DNA from: Lysobacterales bacterium
Lineage (GTDB): Bacteria > Pseudomonadota > Gammaproteobacteria > Xanthomonadales > Marinicellaceae
Length of the DNA stretch: 64,000 nucleotides
Reading direction: 5' to 3'
NCBI GenBank assembly: GCA_027067055.1
Contig: JAMOMK010000032.1
Location: 1-64,000 of the forward strand
In this document: piece after piece, positions 35,573-46,690 of the stretch
Numbering within the stretch: the first letter of the stretch is position 1
Layout: the number at the start of each line of letters is the position of its first letter
Position numbers and translations under genes: made by a program
Notes under the pieces: model-generated
The model's input: the letters and a program-made list of their open reading frames with translations, nothing else
The model's database searches: none
Told to the model about the DNA's origin: nothing

Positions 35573-36508
35573 ATGAGAAAGTATAATAACATACCACCCC
35601 TTAGAGCCCTAAAGGCTTTCGAAGCTTCTGCTCGCCACCTTAGCTTCACCAAAGCAGCAGATGAGCTCTTCGTTACTCAAGCCGCTATCAGTCACCAAAT
35701 TAAATCTTTAGAAGAAAAGACTAAGACGCAATTATTTAAACGATATAATCGCTCTTTACAATTAACAACCACAGGACAAATTTATTTATTATCTATAATA
35801 GAATCATTAAATCAATTAGAGAAATCTTCAAAACAATTAACTGGTAGAAATTCAAGAAACACGCTTAGCATCTCACTATTGCCCTCTTTTGCAACTAAAT
35901 GGATGGCTCAGAGAATATGGAAATTTCAAGACAAATACCCTGAAATTGAAGTCAGAATCTCTGCTTGTGACTCATTAGTAGATTTTGATCAAGATGAAAG
36001 CGATATTGCCATAAGATATGGTAGAGGTGATTGGGAAGATGTTTATTCTGAACTTTTGTTTGAAGAACAAATATTTCCTATTTGTAGTCGAGAGACTTAC
36101 GAAAAAATTAAAAAGAACATTCATCCTAAGCTTTTATTAACGGAACGTTTAGTTCTTGATGACTTTTCTTCAGATGATTGGGAAACATGGTTTCAAAAAG
36201 CAGGAATTAAACTAAACAAGCCTATTCGAGGAACTCGTTTTAGTCATACAGTAATGATGTTAGAATCCATTGAAAATGGCCATGGGTTTGCACTAGGTCG
36301 AACTCCATTAGTAATTGATGACTTAAGAAGAAATATTTTTTACGCTCCTTTTAATATAAATATCGCAAGTGATTATGCTTATTATTTTGTATGTAAAAGT
36401 GGACATGAAGCAACACCTCAAATTGCTGCTTTTAAAGAATGGATATTTTCCGAAGCAAAAAGAAGTATACAACAATCCATTGATTTTTTTAATATAAAAA
36501 AAGACTGA
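35573..36508 (+). CDS. LysR-family regulator, GcvA-like
   Basis: The 311-residue protein opens with PPLRALKAFEASARHLSFTK and HTH ELFVTQAAISHQIKSLE, as in GcvA-type LysR regulators. The C-terminal effector domain shows SLLPSFATKWMAQRIWKFQD and DIAIRYGRGDW. GcvA in E. coli regulates glycine cleavage, but many homologs regulate other genes. No glycine cleavage genes are in the window. It ends in a terminator. Confidence 0.87.
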   Translation: MRKYNNIPPLRALKAFEASARHLSFTKAADELFVTQAAISHQIKSLEEKTKTQLFKRYNRSLQLTTTGQIYLLSIIESLNQLEKSSKQLTGRNSRNTLSISLLPSFATKWMAQRIWKFQDKYPEIEVRISACDSLVDFDQDESDIAIRYGRGDWEDVYSELLFEEQIFPICSRETYEKIKKNIHPKLLLTERLVLDDFSSDDWETWFQKAGIKLNKPIRGTRFSHTVMMLESIENGHGFALGRTPLVIDDLRRNIFYAPFNINIASDYAYYFVCKSGHEATPQIAAFKEWIFSEAKRSIQQSIDFFNIKKD

Positions 36509-36543
36509 TACAAGAAAACGTAAAAAAACCTGCATCAGTCTTT
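36500..36543 (+). terminator. Terminator overlapping the LysR gene stop
   Basis: AAAGACTGAT (36500-36509) and ATCAGTCTTT (36534-36543) form a 10-bp stem. The TGA stop of the LysR gene lies inside the left arm. The loop is 24 nt, longer than usual. Confidence 0.55.
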
Positions 36544-36724
36544 ACTTGATAAAGCCTTAATCTAAGAGGTAATTCTTAACTCTCAACAAACTTTATTTCT
36601 TATTAATTTGAAAAGTATTTAGTTAACCCAAAACAAATATATTTTAATAAGAAGTTTTATTATACTAGTATTTATTTTGCTATTATAATATGTGTACAAT
36701 AATGCGCACGGAATTTGAACAAAT

Positions 36725-37501
36725 ATGAGTACTCTACAACAGAAAAAACCCATACAACTACAAGTGGCCTTAGTCCCTGTTTGTAAAATGGTGTTACGTT
36801 TTGGCTTACACTTCAATGAGTTTACTAGAAACATGCAAAAAGCTTATATAAAAGCCGCACAGGATATCTTAGTTGACACCGATATAGAACCCAACTTACA
36901 AGCAATCGCAATTAAGACCGGTATGGATCGTAGAACAATATCTGAACATATTAACAATATAAATAAATCATATTCAAATCCCTTAAATAAAATGGATATG
37001 CTCATTGCTCAATTACAAAGACACTGTACTAAAACCAAAAGTAACAAATTTACTAACAACCAATTAAAAGCTATTATAGATTCAATTTATGGTGGTCATA
37101 TTCGCTCAGGTGCAATTTCAAAAGAATTAATTTCAAACAATATAATTATTCAGCTTGAAAACACTCTATTTAAACTTAACTTAACGGTACAACAACAACT
37201 TGAAGAAATTTCCCTCATGGCAAATGAAGTAGATTACACAGCTAAACGATTATTCCAAACTTATTATAAAAACATGTTCAAATCTTCAAACAATAAGAAT
37301 AAATCTTTATTGCAATCCAGTCGGTACTCTACAAAAATATCACCTCGACACCATGATAAAGTGAATAAATTAATACAAAACGAGCTACGTGACTCAGAAG
37401 AAAGAATACAATCAATTTTAAAACAATTTGAATCAAACCTTCCTGAAGGTACTTTTCCTGAAATTGGAGCTAGTCAATTTCAGTTTGACTCTAAGCTATA
37501 A
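36725..37501 (+). CDS. DUF6502-like protein of unknown function
   Basis: The 258-residue protein has no membrane segments. It begins with a conserved-looking segment VCKMVLRFGLHFNEFTRNMQ, which resembles the DUF6502 group as I remember it, and a putative HTH (LQAIAIKTGMDRRTISEHIN). A DNA-binding role would fit but is inferred. No operon partner is near. Confidence 0.6.
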   Translation: MSTLQQKKPIQLQVALVPVCKMVLRFGLHFNEFTRNMQKAYIKAAQDILVDTDIEPNLQAIAIKTGMDRRTISEHINNINKSYSNPLNKMDMLIAQLQRHCTKTKSNKFTNNQLKAIIDSIYGGHIRSGAISKELISNNIIIQLENTLFKLNLTVQQQLEEISLMANEVDYTAKRLFQTYYKNMFKSSNNKNKSLLQSSRYSTKISPRHHDKVNKLIQNELRDSEERIQSILKQFESNLPEGTFPEIGASQFQFDSKL

Positions 37502-37666
37502 TGCAGCAAGTTATCACTCACCTTGCTAGCATTATTAGTCCAATTTACTGCTTTTGCTCTTTTAAAATTGAATATTTTTATTTTTATATGCGTTCTGTCA
37601 TAGTTTTACTTATAACTCTACTGATACAATACTAGAAATATTTAGAAACTAACGGAAGAAGGTATT

Positions 37667-37957
37667 ATGCAAAAATATATAACTTTATTTTTATTATTCA
37701 CTTATCAAGTTACTGTTACGTCACAAGCTGATACTCTTTTAATTGAAGAAGTCAACAAAACCAGTAACATTAACAAACCTACACGTGGCATGACTATGAA
37801 TCAAGTCATTAGCAAGTTTGGTAAACCAGAAGTCAAAAAAAAGGCTGTTGGCAAACCACCTATCACTCAATGGTTATATAGTGACTTTATTGTTTATTTT
37901 GAAAGTCAGTGGGTTATACAAGCAGTAATTATGAAACAGGAAAAGCCTTTAAATTAA
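37667..37957 (+). CDS. Small secreted protein with SmpA/OmlA-like fold signature
   Basis: The 96 residues start with a signal peptide (MQKYITLFLLFTYQVTVTSQA). The mature part reads RGMTMNQVISKFGKPEVKK, PPITQWLYSDFIVYFESQW, a pattern like the small beta-lactamase-inhibitor/SmpA-like proteins of proteobacteria. GAAGAAGG lies before the ATG. The end overlaps the convergent response-regulator gene by 9 bp. The function is not known. Confidence 0.7.
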   Translation: MQKYITLFLLFTYQVTVTSQADTLLIEEVNKTSNINKPTRGMTMNQVISKFGKPEVKKKAVGKPPITQWLYSDFIVYFESQWVIQAVIMKQEKPLN

Positions 37958-38590
37958 ACCAAGCTCTAAAGCTTTCAACACTGCTCGGGTTCGATCACGC
38001 ACTCCAATTTTTGAAAGTATATTTGAAACATGATTTTTAACCGTGCCCTCAGCAACAAAAAGAGAACTAGCAATTTCTTTATTGCTGTGTCCACCTGCCA
38101 TCAATCTCAATATTTCAGTTTCACGTGCAGTTAAGGGCTCTGGTCGATCAAAGCTCATAAAGCTATTTTTTAGGTCTTCTACCCCTTCAAGAATTCTTTT
38201 GGTAACTTGTGGTCTTACCAAGGTTTTACCAGCTGCGACTTGTTTTATTCCATCTACAAGGTCTTCCAATGGCACATCTTTAAGTAGATAACCCATCGCT
38301 CCAGACTTAACACCTGCTAAAACCAATTCATCATCATCAAATGTCGTTAGAATTATCGTTGGAGGGAGTTTATCAATTTTTTTAAGTTCATGCAGAACAT
38401 CTAACCCCGACATTTCAGGCATTCGCATATCCAGTAAAACGACATCAGGGTTAATCTCTGGGATATTTTCAACAGCCATTTTTCCACCTTGAGCCTCTCC
38501 AACTACCTCGATTCCTTCTGCAATCTCCAATAAGGCTCTAACACCTTGGCGCACTAAATTTTGATCATCAACTAAATATACTTTTATCAT
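37949..38590 (-). CDS. NarL/FixJ-type response regulator
   Basis: The 213-residue protein has a receiver domain (phospho-acceptor Asp in DVVLLDMRMPEMSG, Lys in GYLLKDV) and a LuxR-type HTH (LTARETEILRLMAGGHSNKE, then VAEGTVKNHVSNILSKIGV). It is activated by the histidine kinase encoded directly upstream with a 2-bp gap. The targets are unknown. Confidence 0.93.
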   Translation of the reverse strand: MIKVYLVDDQNLVRQGVRALLEIAEGIEVVGEAQGGKMAVENIPEINPDVVLLDMRMPEMSGLDVLHELKKIDKLPPTIILTTFDDDELVLAGVKSGAMGYLLKDVPLEDLVDGIKQVAAGKTLVRPQVTKRILEGVEDLKNSFMSFDRPEPLTARETEILRLMAGGHSNKEIASSLFVAEGTVKNHVSNILSKIGVRDRTRAVLKALELGLI

Positions 38591-38592
38591 AA

Positions 38593-39750
38593 TTAACCTA
38601 CATTAAATATTACTTTTATACCAAATCCTTTCTGACTAGAAAGAATTTCAACAGCCCCATTAAACTGTTTTACTCTTTCTCTAATCCCGGTTAAGCCATT
38701 ACCTTCATTAAAATTCGATTTATGCCCAATTCCATCATCTTTTATTTCTATAATAATTAACTCGCCCAATTGATCAAATTTTAACCAAATATTATCAGCT
38801 TTAGCATGTTTGATACAATTAGTAATAAGTTCTTGAGTACACCTTAACATTGTTTGAGCTAGTTTTGGGTCTTCAATAGTATAGTCTTTATCAATATCAA
38901 GATGAAGCTTTATTCTTGGAATACCTTCAGTTAATTCTTTCACTGCTTGAGAAAAATTTAAATTTCCTTTGCCTCTAAATGAACTGACTACATCTCTGAC
39001 ATCACTTAATAACAAACGCGCAATACTCTGTGCTTTTTTGACTTGTCGTTGTGCCTTGCCCTCAGTAATATGTGTTGCTACTTCTAAATTTAGGCTTAAT
39101 GCAGTCAAGTGATGTCCGATTAAATCATGTAATTCACGTGAAATTCTTAAACGCTCATTTATTCGTGAACTTTCTGTTAGCAAAACTTGAGTTGCCCTTA
39201 GTTCTGAATTCAATTTCCTTAATTCTTCCTTGGCATTTTGTTGTTTAAAACCTACATAGGATAATACATAGGAGAAAGCAGAAATACCCAACCAGAAAAA
39301 AATGAAAAATAAGTTGTCAAACTGATAACTTTCATTTCCCACCAAATCAGCAGAACCTGAAAACATTTGCCAAGCAATCAAAATATTTTGTAATACGAGG
39401 ATAATCAAAGCGTGATAGACACTCATTAACCAAGGCAAAAGAATAGTTATTATTAAGGAGTAAAATAATCCAGTTATACTAAACGTAGACCAATTAATAA
39501 TGTATATCACCGCAATCATTGCAAACAGTAATATCCATTCATCAATATCTAGTTTTGACTGTCCAAGGTTACGTGTAAGAATTAAAAACCCTATTCCAAA
39601 AGAAATATGGGATAGAAACCACAATATACTGTAAGAATTTAACCAATTGTCATCTAAATATATTTTTGCCACAATTGGAATGGTTAAACTAAACCATATA
39701 AATAGACCTGCTAGTCTAAATAAGGAAATATGAGAAAATCGATATATCAC
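38593..39750 (-). CDS. Membrane sensor histidine kinase, HisKA_3 type
   Basis: The 385 residues have about six hydrophobic helices in the first 165, then a coiled coil and a HisKA_3 dimerisation domain with the phospho-His in ISRELHDLIGHHLTALSLN. The ATPase domain carries ELITNCIKHAKADNI (N box) and IKDDGIGHK, GLTGIRERV (G boxes). The DesK-like layout suggests sensing of the membrane state. Overlap with gph at its start and the response regulator just after it form one transcript. Confidence 0.9.
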   Translation of the reverse strand: MIYRFSHISLFRLAGLFIWFSLTIPIVAKIYLDDNWLNSYSILWFLSHISFGIGFLILTRNLGQSKLDIDEWILLFAMIAVIYIINWSTFSITGLFYSLIITILLPWLMSVYHALIILVLQNILIAWQMFSGSADLVGNESYQFDNLFFIFFWLGISAFSYVLSYVGFKQQNAKEELRKLNSELRATQVLLTESSRINERLRISRELHDLIGHHLTALSLNLEVATHITEGKAQRQVKKAQSIARLLLSDVRDVVSSFRGKGNLNFSQAVKELTEGIPRIKLHLDIDKDYTIEDPKLAQTMLRCTQELITNCIKHAKADNIWLKFDQLGELIIIEIKDDGIGHKSNFNEGNGLTGIRERVKQFNGAVEILSSQKGFGIKVIFNVG

Positions 39751-40406
39751 AAAAGCTCAATAAAGCTATCAATAATCATATCAGGGTTAGCAATTGAAAT
39801 ATTTTCTCCATGGTTATAACCATAACTAACGGCAATGACATCACAACCTGCATTTCTTGCAGCGGCTATATCATGTTGAGAGTCACCAACCATCACACAA
39901 TCTCTTAATGGGCTGTTGACAACTTCACTGGCATAAACCAATGGCCATTTATTTGGTTTTTTAAATTTGACATTGTCACCTGCACAGATAACGCTAAAAA
40001 ATTGGCTTATCATATTTTGTTGCAATAAAAACTCAGTAAACTCTAAAGGTTTATTTGTAATACAAGCAAGCTTTATATTATTTGCTAAAAGCTTGATGAG
40101 CAGTTCCTTTGCCCCCGGAAATAAAGTGCTGTATTCTCCAACACACTCTCTATACGCATTTGAGAATAACTCTAAAGCTTTATTCAAATCTATTTGATTT
40201 GGTTCAATATTATTAAAATCAAGTGTTCTTTCTACTAGTTTTAATGTTCCATTGCCTATCCAGTTTTTTATATCTTGTAAACTAGGTTCGGCTAAGCCTA
40301 ACTCTTGAACCATCTGATTTATTGCAAATGACAAGTCTTTTGCTGAATCAATTAGTGTTCCATCTAAATCAAAAAATACTGCCTTATAGGATGTTATGCT
40401 TTTCAC
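39747..40406 (-). CDS. gph: Phosphoglycolate phosphatase (HAD family)
   Basis: The 219-residue HAD hydrolase has motif I FFDLDGTLIDSAKDL, the cap helical region, motif III KKPNKWPL and motif IV VMVGDSQHDIAAARNAGCDV. The pattern matches Gph, which dephosphorylates 2-phosphoglycolate arising from DNA repair. A related substrate cannot be ruled out. It has a GTG start overlapping the upstream stop as GTGA, and its end overlaps the kinase gene by 4 bp. Confidence 0.87.
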   Translation of the reverse strand: MKSITSYKAVFFDLDGTLIDSAKDLSFAINQMVQELGLAEPSLQDIKNWIGNGTLKLVERTLDFNNIEPNQIDLNKALELFSNAYRECVGEYSTLFPGAKELLIKLLANNIKLACITNKPLEFTEFLLQQNMISQFFSVICAGDNVKFKKPNKWPLVYASEVVNSPLRDCVMVGDSQHDIAAARNAGCDVIAVSYGYNHGENISIANPDMIIDSFIELL

Positions 40407-41317
40407 TTGATTCTCTTCTTCACTTTATACGTACCCTTACCTAACTTGTATAGAGCGGGATGTGATAAATCAATGATTGGAACTAACCAGTATTTTGTCG
40501 AAGACAATTTACCTGCAAATTTTCGAGTCACCATTTGAATTTCCCCAAATTTATAAATTACATCATTCCTATATAAATCTGTAATAGTAATAGTTTTTAT
40601 AATTGGTTTTCCATAATTGAACTTTTTCTCAAGATCTTTACGTTTTAAATAATGTTCATCGGATAAAGCAACTGTATTTACTTCATTACTTGGTTTCTCT
40701 GATTCATTAAAAGTGTTGGTATCTTTAATTAACAATTCCTTATCAACAACCATATAATTGCTTGGTTTAATTAATACCAAACCCTTTGATTGTAAAGGAA
40801 CATTCTGCTTATAACGGTACTTATAAATATATTTTCCTTTTGAGCGTTCAACATAAACTTTTTCTTTTGCTAAAACAATCATGTCTTGAAGTAACAGCTG
40901 TGATGGTTTCAAATATTTTTGAACCGCAACGACCCTTTTCTTACGTTGCTTATTTTTTTTATTGTTTCTTTTAGGTGTAGATTTGGGCTTTTTTATTACT
41001 TTAGATACGTTAGTATTAGCTTGTTTAACTGGCTTATTAATGTCTTTTTTTACAGGGTTTGACTTAGTTCGCAAAGTACTTGAACTTTTAACTTTTTCGA
41101 TGTTTACTTTCAACTGAGGTATTTCAAAAGCAGGCATCATGTTTTCTATTTTAGGTGTTTCTGCTTGTTCGTCACCTTCAATTTCTGAACGACCAATTTC
41201 ATCAACTATATCTTTTTTATTGATGGCTCCTGGCTCTGTTTGCTCAAAAGAATAAACTTGAGTGGATAGCACTAAGCTTGCTAGTATAAGGTTTCGGCTT
41301 ATTTTTATAATTTTCAT
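40403..41317 (-). CDS. Secreted basic protein of unknown function
   Basis: The 304-residue protein has a signal peptide (MKIIKISRNLILASLVLSTQVYS). Residues about 70-135 are extremely basic (KKPKSTPKRNNKKNKQRKKR) and look disordered. The C-terminal 170 residues contain tyrosine- and lysine-rich strands. I recognise no family. It starts the gph-kinase-regulator transcript, coupled by a GTGA overlap, which hints at envelope or nucleic-acid binding, but that is speculation. Confidence 0.65.
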   Translation of the reverse strand: MKIIKISRNLILASLVLSTQVYSFEQTEPGAINKKDIVDEIGRSEIEGDEQAETPKIENMMPAFEIPQLKVNIEKVKSSSTLRTKSNPVKKDINKPVKQANTNVSKVIKKPKSTPKRNNKKNKQRKKRVVAVQKYLKPSQLLLQDMIVLAKEKVYVERSKGKYIYKYRYKQNVPLQSKGLVLIKPSNYMVVDKELLIKDTNTFNESEKPSNEVNTVALSDEHYLKRKDLEKKFNYGKPIIKTITITDLYRNDVIYKFGEIQMVTRKFAGKLSSTKYWLVPIIDLSHPALYKLGKGTYKVKKRIK

Positions 41318-41343
41318 GGATTTATCTCAACAATATTTAAGTT

Positions 41344-42714
41344 TTACCCTAAACCTCCAAGTGTAAGTTTAAGTGGATCTAATAACTTTACAAGCTCTTG
41401 GCGTGATAACTCTGTATTCTCTAAAGCTACATCAATAACTGGCCGACCTTCTTTGTAGGCTTGTTTTGCAATTTTTGCTCCTAAATCATATCCAATAATT
41501 GCATTTAATGCAGTCACCAAAATTGGATTGCGATTAACCGAATTAGAGACGTTGTCTTCATTAACGGTAAAATCTTTTATTGCATTTTCCGCAAGTAGTT
41601 TAATCGAATTTGATAAAATTTCTGTACTTTGCAAGATATTTAAAGCAATCACAGGTAGCATCACATTCAATTGAAAATTACCTGAAGCTCCAGCAACTGT
41701 GATGGTAGAGTCATTTCCAATAACTTGAGCACAAACCATAGCCATTGCTTCGGGAATAACGGGATTAACCTTACCAGGCATAATGCTACTTCCTGGCTGA
41801 AGCGATGGCAGAGCTATTTCACCAATACCAGCCAACGGTCCTGAGTTCATCCAACGTAAGTCATTAGCAATCTTCATCATAGTTGATGCTAATGTCTTTA
41901 ACTGTCCAGACAACTCAACGACATTGTCTTGAGAACCAATGCCTTCAAACTTGTTATCCATGCTGTGAAATGAAGTTCCAGTTTTTGCTGTTAACTGTGC
42001 AGCAAATTTCAAACCAAAGTGTGGATCAGCATTAATCCCTGTTCCCACAGCCGTTCCACCTTGAGGAAGGTAACTTAAGCGCTTTGTTGCAGCACTGATT
42101 CTTTGGTGGTTTCTTTTAATCAAATCTGCCCAAGCAATTAACTCTTGAGAGAAAGTAACCGGCATTGCATCCATTAAATGTGTGCGTCCAGTTTTAACTA
42201 TGCCATCCAACTCTTCGGCTTTTTCCCTGCAAATAGTTTCAATATGCTCTAGTGAAGGCAGTAGTTTTTCTCTAACCATTAATACAGAACTTATGGCAAT
42301 GGCAGTTGGAACAACATCGTTACTGCTTTGTCCCATATTGACATCATCATTTGGATGGACATGAGCAATATGGGCTATCACTTCATTACAATTCATGTTT
42401 GAGCTTGTCCCAGAACCTGTTTGAAATACATCTATCGGAAAATGTTTATCATGTACACCACTTTGCACTTCTTGAGCTGCTGAAATTATGGCATCAGCCG
42501 TCTCCTGTGTCATCAACCCCAGTGAATGATTCACATTAGCAGCTGACTCTTTGATTAATCCTAATGCACGAACAAATTCGCGTGGCATCGATAGACCACT
42601 TATCGGAAAGTTATTGACCGCTCTTTGTGTTTGCGCGCCATAAAGTGCATCTTCTGGTACTTTTAACTCACCCATACTGTCTTTTTCTATTCTGTATTTT
42701 ATTTCTTTGCTCAT
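41344..42714 (-). CDS. fumC: Class II fumarate hydratase
   Basis: The 456-residue enzyme of the fumarase/aspartase superfamily converts fumarate to malate in the TCA cycle. The signature GSSIMPGKVNP is intact, with the upstream TGRTHLMDAMPV and SSNMNCNEVIA segments. The length is near that of E. coli FumC (467). Preceding parE on the same strand is 18 bp away, but the two need not be functionally related. Confidence 0.95.
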   Translation of the reverse strand: MSKEIKYRIEKDSMGELKVPEDALYGAQTQRAVNNFPISGLSMPREFVRALGLIKESAANVNHSLGLMTQETADAIISAAQEVQSGVHDKHFPIDVFQTGSGTSSNMNCNEVIAHIAHVHPNDDVNMGQSSNDVVPTAIAISSVLMVREKLLPSLEHIETICREKAEELDGIVKTGRTHLMDAMPVTFSQELIAWADLIKRNHQRISAATKRLSYLPQGGTAVGTGINADPHFGLKFAAQLTAKTGTSFHSMDNKFEGIGSQDNVVELSGQLKTLASTMMKIANDLRWMNSGPLAGIGEIALPSLQPGSSIMPGKVNPVIPEAMAMVCAQVIGNDSTITVAGASGNFQLNVMLPVIALNILQSTEILSNSIKLLAENAIKDFTVNEDNVSNSVNRNPILVTALNAIIGYDLGAKIAKQAYKEGRPVIDVALENTELSRQELVKLLDPLKLTLGGLG

Positions 42715-42732
42715 AATAATTTCCCCTATTAT

Positions 42733-44619
<1,887 letters not shown>

Positions 44620-45177
44620 TTATTTATTAATCCACTTAATTGAGCATCCCATACTTGGGATTTGTTGAGAACTGATTTTACCACTTTCAACTAATTCTTG
44701 CATAGCATTTACTAAGTCACGAGGCAGTTCTTTTTCACTTCGTTCTCTCCCAGCGGAATCAAGTCTGCCACGGTAATGCAACTGTCCTTTTTTATCTAAC
44801 CCAAATATATCTGGCGTACAAACGGCTCCATAAGCTTTAGCCACTTCTTGGGTGTCATCCAACAAATAGGGAAAAGGGTAGTTCATTTTTTTTGCTACTT
44901 TTTTCATGTTTTCAAAGGAATCTTCTGGGTAGTCATTAACATCGTTAGACATAATAGCCACAACATTTACGCCAATCTTTTTCAGTGCTAAAGCATCCTT
45001 AACAAGTTGTTCCTGAATCGATTTAACATAAGGGCAGTGATTACATATAAATAGTACCACTAAACCATTTTCTCCCATGCATTTCTGCATTGTCCATTGA
45101 CTATCATCCACACCTTTTAAATCAAAATCTGGCATTTTTTTTCCCAATTCTAAATCAGGTGTATAGAGTAAAACCAT
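44620..45177 (-). CDS. Thioredoxin-family redoxin
   Basis: The 185-residue AhpC/TSA-Redoxin domain protein has no signal peptide. The active-site-like CXXC is CNHCP in VVLFICNHCPYVKSIQ, followed by NDVNDYPEDSFENMKK and the conserved cis-Pro region AVCTPDIFGLD. This subfamily is common in proteobacteria with uncertain partners. The gap to parE is 3 bp, and the start adjoins the next membrane gene with a 1-bp overlap. Confidence 0.85.
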   Translation of the reverse strand: MVLLYTPDLELGKKMPDFDLKGVDDSQWTMQKCMGENGLVVLFICNHCPYVKSIQEQLVKDALALKKIGVNVVAIMSNDVNDYPEDSFENMKKVAKKMNYPFPYLLDDTQEVAKAYGAVCTPDIFGLDKKGQLHYRGRLDSAGRERSEKELPRDLVNAMQELVESGKISSQQIPSMGCSIKWINK

Positions 45178-46004
45178 TAATTATCTCCTGTAAATAAATC
45201 CTTAAAAATAACATAAGCAGAGCAATAAGACAATGAGGTTAAGGACATAAGACTCACCATAAACAATCCCATGTAAACTAACAAAGCAACCTTAGAATTT
45301 TCTCCAAATACCGTTAGTAACAATGCAATAAATAATTTCAAAATAAGAATAATAAAAGTAATGAATACTACGAAAACCAATCCATAAGTTACAAATGCAG
45401 ATAGGTTTTTATATACCGCCTGAAAACTTAGTTTTAATGCATCCAATGCAGTTAAAGAACTAAAAGCCAATAAGACCGGAGTCACCTGATTAACTGCCAT
45501 CACAGGTAATAAAAATAGCAAATTAATGGTAACAAACTTAAACAACACAGGAGAAGATAGAATTAAAGTAAAAGTAATTTCTTCGTTTTCTTTAAGAAGC
45601 TTAACCGCATCAATAACCTCTTGACTCGATACACCTAATAAACTTAAAAACAAAGAGCTTAATAATTGAGCAAAGATAATTAATACAATAACAAGCAGTC
45701 CATAACGAAATATATTCATCCGATTTGAATTGTCCTTAGCCTTGAGCAAATAAGTAAAAGACATGCTCTGCCCTCGCTCAATGTCAACGCAAGCCATTGC
45801 TAGACCTGCTGAAATAAGCGGAAAAACAATAACAAGTATAAGCTGAAATAATGGTGACAGTGCAAATAGAATGAAAGTAAATGAAAATAACACTATCAAT
45901 GTAATAAACCATTGACTTTTGTAAGCTAAAAAATAGCGAGAGCCTTGGTTTATCCAGTGCCACCCTCGTGAAGCAGGAACTCTATTGGGTTGATTGATTT
46001 TCAT
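45177..46004 (-). CDS. BPSS1780-family membrane protein
   Basis: The 275 residues with about six transmembrane helices begin NRVPASRGWHWINQGSRYFL, the recognised opening of the BPSS1780 family. The rest is hydrophobic with short acidic loops. The function is unknown. It lies between the redoxin and the TfpX/TfpZ-like gene with tight spacing, so it is part of the same operon. Confidence 0.8.
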   Translation of the reverse strand: MKINQPNRVPASRGWHWINQGSRYFLAYKSQWFITLIVLFSFTFILFALSPLFQLILVIVFPLISAGLAMACVDIERGQSMSFTYLLKAKDNSNRMNIFRYGLLVIVLIIFAQLLSSLFLSLLGVSSQEVIDAVKLLKENEEITFTLILSSPVLFKFVTINLLFLLPVMAVNQVTPVLLAFSSLTALDALKLSFQAVYKNLSAFVTYGLVFVVFITFIILILKLFIALLLTVFGENSKVALLVYMGLFMVSLMSLTSLSYCSAYVIFKDLFTGDN

Positions 46005-46009
46005 CTTTT

Positions 46010-46690
46010 CTAGAATTTGAGTTCATCAATTATTTCATTTCTCTTTTTAGAAAAAACAATATAATTTAAAGACATATCTCTATCCAATGTCAAAAATACA
46101 ATATCATCTTCAGGGTATAAACTCACAAGCAAATCTATTTCATCTGTTTTACTTTTAAACTTGGCTTTAATATTTTCCACCGATAAAGCATAAGGTTTTA
46201 AAATATTAAAATCAGTTAATGGCAACATATATGCATAGGTGCTGTAAATATCCATTGTGTTTAATTTTGGAACATACGATAGTTTTGGTTTTGAAAGAAA
46301 ACTAGTTTCTAATTCAGGAGAGTTTAATTGCTCTTCATTTGAAAATTTTTCAATCAAGTAATGAAAACGCCCTTCAGCAAACACAATGATTGAAGATCGT
46401 CCATTGTAAATAGAATAGATTCCATAACTCAGTGCAGAAATTTGTAGTAAAGCAATTAAAGACAAATCGATACGAAGTGATTTTAATGACTTTTTCTTGC
46501 TAAAGACAATGAAAGTTAGCATAGGTCCAACAACAACATCAATTAAGACTAATAGTTTCAAAGGTTCAATAACCTCAGCAATAGAATATAGAGGTTTTGG
46601 GTACCAAATAAAAAATACAATTCCAATGAATAAACCAATGACTATTATGCTTATAGTAAGATGGATAAGTGCTGCTTTAATTCGTGTCAT
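46010..46690 (-). CDS. TfpX/TfpZ-like type IV pilin accessory protein
   Basis: The 226-residue membrane protein has WYPKPLYSI, LVLIDVVVGPMLTFIVFSKK and SIIVFAEGRFHYL, the pattern of the TfpX/TfpZ accessory family used by some type IV pilins. About three to four helices occupy the first 120 residues. No pilin gene is nearby. The gene overlaps the glycosyltransferase by 14 bp, so a shared role in pilus modification or assembly is possible. Confidence 0.8.
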   Translation of the reverse strand: MTRIKAALIHLTISIIVIGLFIGIVFFIWYPKPLYSIAEVIEPLKLLVLIDVVVGPMLTFIVFSKKKSLKSLRIDLSLIALLQISALSYGIYSIYNGRSSIIVFAEGRFHYLIEKFSNEEQLNSPELETSFLSKPKLSYVPKLNTMDIYSTYAYMLPLTDFNILKPYALSVENIKAKFKSKTDEIDLLVSLYPEDDIVFLTLDRDMSLNYIVFSKKRNEIIDELKF

